DNA from: Limisphaerales bacterium
GTDB taxonomy: Bacteria > Verrucomicrobiota > Verrucomicrobiia > Limisphaerales > UBA11358
Direction of reading: 5' to 3'
Assembly: GCA_003455565.1 (NCBI GenBank)
Contig: DMQW01000216.1
Span: 13,304 to 18,523 of the forward strand
Length of the DNA stretch: 5,220 nucleotides
Each line of letters opens with the position of its first letter. Within the stretch, counting starts at the first letter, position 1. Below, one piece after another: positions 1 through 5,220 of this stretch. The position numbers were made by a program, and so were the translations under genes. The notes beneath the pieces were generated by a model. It was given only the letters and a program-made list of their open reading frames with translations. It had not been told where the DNA came from and did no database searches.

Positions 1-186
1 ATTTCCCCCCCCCCCCCCCGAGTTCTGTCAACAAAAATGTTGTAATTTGTTCGACTTTATATTTTTTCTTTTTTCATCCAGAAGAAGTGAGGCCGGAAAT
101 GTAGGCATTGGGCTGCCATTTTATGCGAGTTCAAGCCGTTTTTATCCTACGGTTACCCGAATCGGCTGGAATAATTGTCCTGCTCG
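1..186. other. Non-coding left flank, no gene recognised
   Basis: I find no credible coding region, tRNA or other RNA gene here. The stretch begins with a poly-C run, followed by an AT-rich part at about 38-78 (many T runs), and then mixed sequence up to the stop codon of the pseudopilin remnant. Two small inverted repeats are visible: CAACA/TGTTG with a four-base loop at 29-42, and TGCTC/GAGCA with a six-base loop at 181-196. The second overlaps the end of the pseudopilin remnant. Neither is followed by a T-run in the direction that would make a clear intrinsic terminator. A TATATT box at 58-63 resembles a -10 element but has no properly spaced -35 partner. Confidence 0.6.
5..19. repeat. Homopolymer tract of 15 C
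   Basis: Fifteen consecutive C residues lie almost at the left edge of the window. Runs this long are rare in bacterial DNA. It could be a real slippage-prone tract or a sequencing or assembly artefact, for example next to a contig end. No reading frame or clear promoter spacing that it could switch is visible in this window, so a phase-variation role cannot be supported here. Confidence 0.9.
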
Positions 187-825
187 TTATTGAGCAAGCG
201 CCGAAGTTCTTGCCTGCAACCAGAGGATGTCGGGATTATTGGGCGTCTGGAGGTGCGGGCCACTGGCCACCCGCGCCGTGACTCGCGTGCACCCGTCCAG
301 CCAGCGGTGGATTTCCGAATGACCATCGGCAAAGGCCAGGCCGCAGGAGGAATTATGATAGGTGCCGGGCCAGTCAATCATTTCCGTGGGCAAGGTCATG
401 GAGAGCGCAAACGCCCCGTCGTTGATGTTGTATCGGTTTTCATCAATGAACACCCACAAACCGGATGGATCAGGTTTCACCATGTCGGCAAATCGGCCAT
501 AGGTGCGCCAGGGATGGTTGGCCAGATGGTGGCGGGTGCCGTCCAGTCACGGGCCGTCCATGGCCACCACCGGCGGATCGGGGTTGGTGCCCACCGCCTG
601 GCTCATGAAATAGGTCCGCACATGATCGCTGTAATCGCCCGGACATTTGAAAATGCTGATGGAGCCGCTGATATATGAACCCAGTTTTGAATTGGCCAGA
701 TAAAGCGTGTTGGTGGCGTCATCGGAATTTTCCATTTTGCCTCTTACCCATATGTTGGTGAATTCCAGCCATGCCAACCATCCATAACGAATCGTCGCTT
801 GACGACCGTTCCTGATGCAGTTCAA
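187..825 (-). pseudogene. Broken H-X9-DG pseudopilin (type II secretion pseudopilin-like), N-terminus lost and one in-frame stop
   Basis: The minus frame running from about 825 down to the TAA at 187-189 reads as the globular part of an H-X9-DG prepilin-type protein. Recognisable landmarks are DATNTLYLANSKLGSYI, a KCPGD segment, the GLWVFIDE and NDGAF segments, the exact H-X9-DG signature (His codon 355-357, Asp-Gly ending at 322), and the usual ending PNNPDILWLQARTS. The frame is interrupted by a TGA at 547-549. Across it the text reads MDGP-stop-LDGTRHHLANHP and continues in the same frame, so one change of TGG to TGA explains the break. The hydrophobic prepilin leader (FTLIELLVVIA type) expected at the start is absent. 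Upstream in frame there is another stop at 829-831, and beyond that lies the oppositely oriented SGNH hydrolase gene. Convincing similarity begins near 775. The 825 boundary is only a TTG codon and not a trusted start. Intact members are membrane-anchored pseudopilins of uncertain role; this copy should be non-functional. Confidence 0.82.
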
Positions 826-836
826 ACTTCACCACC

Positions 837-2162
837 ATGAATATCTCATTTTCAAAGCTCAATCGCACATTTTTGCTGACCGCCTTGTTCTCCGCATTGG
901 TCTCGCCCAGTTTGCCGGCGGCTGAATTTGAGCCGAAGCCGGATGATGCGTATTTCGCCAAGTTTGAGCCGAAGAAAGCACCCGCCCCCGCCGGCCTGCT
1001 GCTGCAACCCGGCGACCGCCTCGCCATCATCGGCGATTCCATCACGGAGCAGAAAATGTATTCGCGCATAATCGAAACCTATCTCACCGTCTGTGTGCCT
1101 GACTTGAAAATTTCAACACGCCAGTTCGGCTGGAGCGGTGAAACTGCCGAAGGTTTCCTGCATCGCATGACCAACGATTGCCTCCGCTTCCAGCCGACCA
1201 TGGCCACGCTTTGCTACGGCATGAACGATCATTGTTACGGTCCATACACCGAACCCCACGGCCAGTGGTATAGCAACAATTACTCCGCAGTGGCGTCTTC
1301 ACTGAAAGCTTCCGGCGCGCGGGTCGTGCTCGGTTCACCCGGCTGTGTCGGCAAAGTTCCGCCTTGGGCGCCGGACATCAGCGTGCCGGTGGAGGTATTG
1401 AATCTGAACCTCTGCCGGCTGCGCGACATGGACATTGAAATCGCCGCACAGGAAAAAATAAATTTTGCCGACGTGTTCTGGCCGATGTTCACGGCCGGTT
1501 TCACCGCGCACCAGAAATACGGCGCGGACTACGCCGTGTCCGGCAAAGATGGCGTTCACCCCGACTGGGCCGGACATGTCGTCATGGCCTACGCTTTTCT
1601 GAAAGCGATGGGACTCGACGGCGACCTTGGCACCTTCATGGTGGATCTTCGTTCGGGGAAGGCCACCGCGAGTTCTGATCACACGGTGGACAGCTTCACC
1701 AACAATACACTGACCGTCACCAGCAGCCGCTATCCCTTCTGTGCCACCGGGCCATTGGACAAGGATAATTCCATCCGCTCCGGCATGACGCTCGTGCCGT
1801 TCAACACGGAATTGAACCGGCTTAAATTGATTGTCAAAGGTGGCACGGCGGAAAATTATGCCGTGACGTGGGGCGATGAGACTCACGATTATTCCGCCGT
1901 GCAACTCGCCACCGGAGTGAATCTCGCGGAAGACTTCACAGTCAATCCTTTCTCTGCCGCTTTCGCCAAAGTGGATGCCGCCGTCGCCGACAAACAAAAA
2001 TACGAAACCCGGCAGATCAAGGAACTTTTCCACGGACCGGAAGGCAAAGCCGACGCCGATGCCACGGCAGCCTTGACCGAGAAAACCCGCCAACCGCTGG
2101 CCAACGCCATCGTCACGGCTTTCGTGCCGGTGACGCACACGATCCGGATTCAGCCGAAGTGA
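837..2162 (+). CDS. Secreted SGNH/GDSL-type hydrolase (esterase-like)
   Basis: This 441-residue protein begins with a signal peptide: a short basic start, a hydrophobic stretch at residues 11-26, and a likely cut after PAA near residue 29. The SGNH blocks are all present: IIGDSIT with nucleophile Ser68, the block II Gly in FGWSGET (about 101), the block III Asn in YGMND (Asn130), and DGVHP carrying Asp238 and His241. The fold should end near residue 262. About 180 further residues form a beta-rich tail, an arrangement I recognise from PVC-group homologues. Family members remove acyl groups, often acetyl, from sugars or lipids; the substrate here is unknown. The ATG at 837 is the first start after an in-frame TGA at 813-815. 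No clear Shine-Dalgarno sequence precedes it, and its upstream region consists of the pseudopilin remnant. It is convergent with the mannan operon, 49 bases away. A role in mannan deacetylation is possible but rests only on proximity. Confidence 0.9.
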   Translation: MNISFSKLNRTFLLTALFSALVSPSLPAAEFEPKPDDAYFAKFEPKKAPAPAGLLLQPGDRLAIIGDSITEQKMYSRIIETYLTVCVPDLKISTRQFGWSGETAEGFLHRMTNDCLRFQPTMATLCYGMNDHCYGPYTEPHGQWYSNNYSAVASSLKASGARVVLGSPGCVGKVPPWAPDISVPVEVLNLNLCRLRDMDIEIAAQEKINFADVFWPMFTAGFTAHQKYGADYAVSGKDGVHPDWAGHVVMAYAFLKAMGLDGDLGTFMVDLRSGKATASSDHTVDSFTNNTLTVTSSRYPFCATGPLDKDNSIRSGMTLVPFNTELNRLKLIVKGGTAENYAVTWGDETHDYSAVQLATGVNLAEDFTVNPFSAAFAKVDAAVADKQKYETRQIKELFHGPEGKADADATAALTEKTRQPLANAIVTAFVPVTHTIRIQPK

Positions 2163-2211
2163 ACCTGAACTCCGAAACAGCTGGTGGGAGAGAGTTGTGT
2201 TCGTCAGCCCG

Positions 2212-3339
2212 CTAACGAAGGGTCTGTGCCGGAGGTGGCACGGTGGGGTTCAATGGCGACAGTCCATACGCGGCGCGGGTTGGGGCAAACGCCTTGATAA
2301 ATTCCGGATCGCTTAAGCTGTATGAACGCGGATCATCAAACAAGGCTTGCACCGCGTCTGATCGTCTGACATTGCCGGCCCAACTCATCCACCACGTCCA
2401 TCCGGGCTGCTGCGCCAGAATAGCAAGTGTTGGCGGCGGCCCCACTTCGGCCAGGGTAACCGGCTTGCCCGCCGCCTGCACCAGCAAGTCGTCGTAGTAA
2501 GACTGTTTGAAATCGCTGCCATAAACATCCAAGGCGGCAATATCAAAGTAATTGGTGCCGGGATTATAGTCCACGAACTGCCGGTCTGCCCGGGCAGGCC
2601 GGTCCACACTCCAAATCCAGATCAGATTATCAAGCTTGTGATAGTTGACGAACCGGTCAAATAATTGCCGGTAAAGCACCTTCGTTCCATTCTCTCCCAG
2701 CCGTCCACCCCACCAGAACCAGTCGCCGTTCATTTCGTGGTAAGGCCGCCACAACACCGGAATGTGCGCCGCCTGTAGTTGCTTGAGAAATCCGGCGATG
2801 ACATCCACCTGCGCGCACCAGTGTTTATACAGTTCAGTTCCAGGCGTCATCACCTCGTTCCATTGTTGATCCGTGAGTCTGCCTTGCACGCTGGCGAGAC
2901 TATTATTCGTCGCGCCATCGCCCCGCCTCGGTCGGAAAGTGACCGGCTCGTCCGCCATTGGCGGCACGGCGTGCCAGCACAAGGTGATGATCGAGCCTTG
3001 TGCATGCATCTCCGCGATGATGTCCGGGCGGGCGGCGACAGCGTCCTTGTCGCCGGGCGCAGCAAAACCGAAATCCTGGCCAAATATGGCTGGAACCTTG
3101 CCGTAAGCACTGGTTGCGGCCAGCGTGGAAGCATCCTTCGTGTTCGGAAAGTTATGCTGACCGGTCAGCGTGTGCTGGCCGGAAAGGCTGTAGATAAACT
3201 TTAAAAGCGCCCTGGCTTCCGGGGAAGCATTCGGAGTCACGGGTGCCGGATCGGAATTAGATTTCCCCGACTTGACTGTGCTGCAAGCGCCGCACACCAG
3301 GCTGAGCAACAGTCCGACGGCCATTTGTTTGAAATTCAT
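2212..3339 (-). CDS. GH26 endo-beta-1,4-mannanase, predicted lipoprotein
   Basis: This 375-residue protein starts with a lipoprotein-like signal: MNFKQ, a hydrophobic stretch, and VCGAC with Cys19 as probable lipid site. The lipobox is imperfect because position -3 is Cys. A polar Ser/Lys/Pro linker runs to about residue 40, and the GH26 barrel fills about 42-360. Family signatures are SGQHTLTGQHN (53-63), the acid/base segment WRPYHEMNGDWFWWG with Glu202, and the nucleophile segment VTLAEVG with Glu298. Both catalytic glutamates are present and the length is normal for a single-domain enzyme. GH26 members mainly hydrolyse internal beta-1,4-mannosidic bonds by a retaining mechanism. The lipid anchor would place this one in a membrane facing the periplasm or the outside. 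Its ATG lies three bases after the stop of the GH130 gene and in the same reading frame, so co-transcription and translational coupling are likely. It is the last gene of the operon. Exo-mannobiohydrolase activity cannot be excluded from sequence alone. Confidence 0.93.
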   Translation of the reverse strand: MNFKQMAVGLLLSLVCGACSTVKSGKSNSDPAPVTPNASPEARALLKFIYSLSGQHTLTGQHNFPNTKDASTLAATSAYGKVPAIFGQDFGFAAPGDKDAVAARPDIIAEMHAQGSIITLCWHAVPPMADEPVTFRPRRGDGATNNSLASVQGRLTDQQWNEVMTPGTELYKHWCAQVDVIAGFLKQLQAAHIPVLWRPYHEMNGDWFWWGGRLGENGTKVLYRQLFDRFVNYHKLDNLIWIWSVDRPARADRQFVDYNPGTNYFDIAALDVYGSDFKQSYYDDLLVQAAGKPVTLAEVGPPPTLAILAQQPGWTWWMSWAGNVRRSDAVQALFDDPRSYSLSDPEFIKAFAPTRAAYGLSPLNPTVPPPAQTLR

Positions 3340-3342
3340 ATC

Positions 3343-4518
3343 TCAAAGCAACGGTAGATTTTTCCTGATGAGTTCACAGCGCTGGTCAACGCACAGCTTT
3401 GAGCGCATCGCGTCCGGCGGCGTGTTCTCGCAGTAGTCCAGAAGTTTTTCCACCGTCGTCGTCGCGACGTGCGTGCGCGTGTCGGACGAGCCGTAATAAA
3501 TAAACATGTCGCCGTTCTGGCGCGCCACCCAGCCGTTGGCGAACACCACGTTGGAAACGTCGCCAACGCGCTCGTCATTTTCCGGGGCCATGAAATAGCC
3601 GCCCGGCGCGCTGATTTGTTTGGAGGGATCCTTCAAGTCGCACAAAAAAACGTAGAGCACATAGCGCATTCCCGCCGCCGTGTTGCGGACGCCGTGCGCA
3701 AGATGCAGCCAGCCTTTTTCGGTTTTGATCGGCACGGGGCCAAGGCCGTTTTTCCCTTCCTTGATCGAATGGTAAAAGCGCGGGTCAATGATGCTTTCCT
3801 TCTTGATGACCGCGTTCGCGATGTCGTCGCACAAGCCCCAGCCGATGCCGTCGCCGCTGCCGGTCGCCGCAAAATCCGCCATCGGGCGCGTGTAAAAAGC
3901 ATATTTGCCGTTCACGAATTCAGGATGCAAAACGCAGTTGCGCTGGTGCAGTGCGGGCGTTTTCAAATCCGCCAGCCGCTCCCACTTCACCAAATCCTTC
4001 GTGCGGGCAACGCCGCAACGCGCGATGGCCGCCGACAAATCCTGCGGCTTGGAATCGTCATGCCGCTCGGCGCAGAACAGCCCGTAAATCCAGCCGTCCT
4101 CGTGCCGCACGAGCCGCATGTCGTAAAGATTCGTTTCTTTGGCTTCGAGTTCCGGCATCCGCATCGGGTAATCCCAGAACTGAAAATTATCCACGCCGCT
4201 CTTGCTTTCCGCGACCGCGAAAAACGATTTGCGGTCCCAGCCTTCCACGCGCGCCATGAGCACAATGTTCCCGTTCCACTCCATCGCGCCGACGTTGAAG
4301 ACGCAGTTGATGCCGAGGCGTGTCATTAAATGCGGATTGCTTGAATGGTCAAAATCATAACGCCACGTCAGCGGCGTGTGTTCGGCGGTCAGCACCGGAT
4401 TTTCGTAGCGGTCAAAAATGCCGTTGCCTTTTTTCTGTGGACGATTTTTGCGCCGGATGAGTTGCACGTGCTGTTGCTGAAGTTGCTTCAATTTTTTAGC
4501 AAAGGTGGTCTTGGTCAT
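3343..4518 (-). CDS. GH130 4-O-beta-D-mannosyl-D-glucose phosphorylase (EC 2.4.1.281)
   Basis: This 391-residue protein has no signal peptide, so it is expected in the cytoplasm. The reaction known for the closest GH130 subgroup is inverting phosphorolysis of beta-1,4-mannosyl-glucose to mannose 1-phosphate and glucose. Subgroup GH130_1 is suggested by the order of signatures: GNGIFDRYENPVLT (31-44), PLTWRYDF (49-56), MARVEGWDRKSFFAVAES (88-105), FWDYP (114-118), NLYDMRL with the proposed catalytic Asp133, YGLFCAERHDD (145-155) and HQRNCVLHPEF (191-201). A mannobiose-specific or mannosyl-GlcNAc enzyme is less likely on these motifs. An upstream in-frame start at 4641 would lie inside the preceding gene. 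The ATG at 4516-4518 gives the normal family length and N-terminus (basic helix, then IRRKN), so I choose it. No Shine-Dalgarno sequence is evident. It follows the PA14 gene by 17 bases and precedes the GH26 gene by three, so it belongs to one operon. Confidence 0.93.
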   Translation of the reverse strand: MTKTTFAKKLKQLQQQHVQLIRRKNRPQKKGNGIFDRYENPVLTAEHTPLTWRYDFDHSSNPHLMTRLGINCVFNVGAMEWNGNIVLMARVEGWDRKSFFAVAESKSGVDNFQFWDYPMRMPELEAKETNLYDMRLVRHEDGWIYGLFCAERHDDSKPQDLSAAIARCGVARTKDLVKWERLADLKTPALHQRNCVLHPEFVNGKYAFYTRPMADFAATGSGDGIGWGLCDDIANAVIKKESIIDPRFYHSIKEGKNGLGPVPIKTEKGWLHLAHGVRNTAAGMRYVLYVFLCDLKDPSKQISAPGGYFMAPENDERVGDVSNVVFANGWVARQNGDMFIYYGSSDTRTHVATTTVEKLLDYCENTPPDAMRSKLCVDQRCELIRKNLPLL

Positions 4519-4535
4519 GTGAATCAGTGGTAAAA

Positions 4536-5220
4536 TTATTTTTCTGGCAACGCAAAACGAAACGCCGGAATCGGGCGCTCTTCGCTGCCGTTGGGCAACT
4601 GCCAGCGGACGTGCAACTGCGTGGAGCCGCTGCCCTGCCATTGGCGGATTTCAAAATCGTAGCGCACGCCATTCTTGAGCGTAACGGTCTGCGAATCCGC
4701 CTCGCTTGTATGCGGCCACTTGCGATACGGCGTGTTCGCGGTGACAGCGGCAATCTTGATTTTATTGGTCGGCGAAGCGTCGGAACTCAACCAAAGTTCC
4801 GCCATGCCGCCCGCCGCGATCCAAAATTTGTATTTGCCCGATTGTGGCGGAATAATCTCGCCGCGAATCCGCGCCGAAAAATTCGTCGCCAGACTCACGG
4901 ACGTTTCCAGGGCCTGGCCGAGAATTTCCTTGGCGTTCGGCGGCGTTGAAAAATCTTTTTTGCCGGTCCAGCACTCGCACAAAAGTCCGTTGCCAGGGCC
5001 GACGCAAAACGCCGGACTCGTCGCGGCCCGCAACCCGTCCGCCGTCGCCCGCAGCTTGCAACTGCCGCTGGCCGCGTCAATTTTCACGTCGGCAAACGTG
5101 GCGATGCCGTTCACCGTTGTCGCGGTCAGCGTGCCGGACAATTTCGCACTGCCGGATTTTTTCAGCGCCAGCGTCACGGAATAATTCCCGTCACGAACGG
5201 TTTTTCCATTTTTATCTTGC
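4536..5220 (-). CDS. C-terminal part of a large Ig-like/PA14 domain protein (5' end outside the window)
   Basis: The frame stays open from the TAA at 4536-4538 to the right edge of the window, giving 227 visible residues without a natural start. A GTG at 5175-5177 falls inside an Ig-like domain and is not the start. Visible residues 1-73 resemble a bacterial Ig-like (Big_1-type) domain: an opening QDKNGKTV, alternating strands, the signature NGIATFADVKID, and LRATADGL before the exit strand. Residues about 78-222 look like a PA14 domain: GLLCECWTG at the start, IRGEIIPPQSGKYKFWI and GMAELWLSSD in the middle, and YDFEIRQWQGSGSTQLHVRW near the end. PA14 domains usually bind carbohydrate and are attached to secreted glycosidases or adhesins, so an extracellular enzyme is a reasonable guess. 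The catalytic part, if any, is not visible. It is upstream of and probably co-transcribed with the GH130 and GH26 genes. Confidence 0.8.
   Translation of the reverse strand, partial: QDKNGKTVRDGNYSVTLALKKSGSAKLSGTLTATTVNGIATFADVKIDAASGSCKLRATADGLRAATSPAFCVGPGNGLLCECWTGKKDFSTPPNAKEILGQALETSVSLATNFSARIRGEIIPPQSGKYKFWIAAGGMAELWLSSDASPTNKIKIAAVTANTPYRKWPHTSEADSQTVTLKNGVRYDFEIRQWQGSGSTQLHVRWQLPNGSEERPIPAFRFALPEK

Noticed and set aside
29..42. Inverted repeat CAACA-AAAA-TGTTG as an operator
   Set aside because: Five-base arms in AT-rich DNA arise easily by chance, and no promoter or gene start is close enough to support a regulatory role.
175..678. Plus-strand open frame of 167 codons opposite the pseudopilin remnant
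   Set aside because: The minus strand gives an exact H-X9-DG signature and the typical C-terminus. The plus translation shows no recognisable motif.
799..826. Promoter for the SGNH gene with TTGACG at 799-804
   Set aside because: The -35-like box is good, but the hexamer at proper spacing (TTCAAA) matches the -10 consensus poorly and would leave almost no leader before the ATG at 837.
1335..2138. Long minus-strand open frame (267 codons) opposite the SGNH gene
   Set aside because: It is Gly/His/Arg-rich without family features, while the plus strand carries a complete SGNH enzyme with signal peptide and catalytic blocks.
2173..2203. Hairpin in the 49-base gap between the convergent SGNH and GH26 genes (CGAAACA pairing with TGTGTTCG) as a terminator
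   Set aside because: The stem is seven pairs with a bulge and a large loop, and there is no T-run on either side. It is too weak to call.
3337..3345. GH130-GH26 fusion by readthrough of the TGA
   Set aside because: The genes share a frame, but the GH26 part begins with its own lipoprotein signal, which would be buried inside a fusion. Two separate proteins with translational coupling fit better.
3469..4329. Long plus-strand open frame (286 codons) opposite the GH130 gene
   Set aside because: It is rich in Arg, Ala, Val and His, has no recognisable domain, and mirrors the strongly supported GH130 coding sequence, so it is an antisense shadow.
4519..4641. A longer GH130 start at 4641, adding 41 residues
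   Set aside because: The extra part overlaps the end of the PA14-protein gene in another frame and looks unlike the family. The ATG at 4516-4518 gives the normal GH130 N-terminus and length.

Overview
The window looks like a piece of a Verrucomicrobiota or related PVC-group genome. The reasons are moderately GC-rich DNA, a pseudopilin with a textbook H-X9-DG motif (a family found in many copies in these genomes), a secreted SGNH hydrolase of a type common in PVC bacteria, and weak or absent Shine-Dalgarno sequences before every gene start. The phylum is an inference from gene content, not something proved by the sequence.

Layout, left to right. Bases 1-186 hold no gene. They contain a 15-base poly-C run and an AT-rich stretch. 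Bases 187-825 (minus strand) are the remains of an H-X9-DG pseudopilin gene. It has lost its prepilin N-terminus and carries an in-frame TGA, probably replacing a TGG tryptophan codon. Bases 837-2162 (plus) encode a secreted SGNH/GDSL-type hydrolase with all its catalytic blocks. A 49-base gap separates it from a convergent minus-strand operon that fills the rest of the window. In transcription order (right to left) this operon has a gene cut by the window edge that ends in an Ig-like plus a PA14 domain (4536-5220), a GH130 4-O-beta-mannosyl-glucose phosphorylase (3343-4518) and a GH26 beta-mannanase lipoprotein (2212-3339). The gaps are 17 and 3 bases.

Together the operon reads as a beta-mannan or glucomannan utilisation unit. 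The lipid-anchored GH26 enzyme would cut mannan outside the cytoplasm. The GH130 enzyme has no signal peptide and would phosphorolyse mannosyl-glucose in the cytoplasm to mannose 1-phosphate and glucose. The PA14 protein may bind or attack the polysaccharide outside the cell. The SGNH hydrolase could remove acetyl groups from the same polymer, but it is on the other strand, so this link is only suggested. The epimerase, transporter and regulator expected in such a pathway are not in this window.

I see no convincing novel system. The most noteworthy items are the decayed pseudopilin with its single nonsense codon, the tightly packed same-frame GH130-GH26 pair, and the unidentified upstream part of the PA14 protein.
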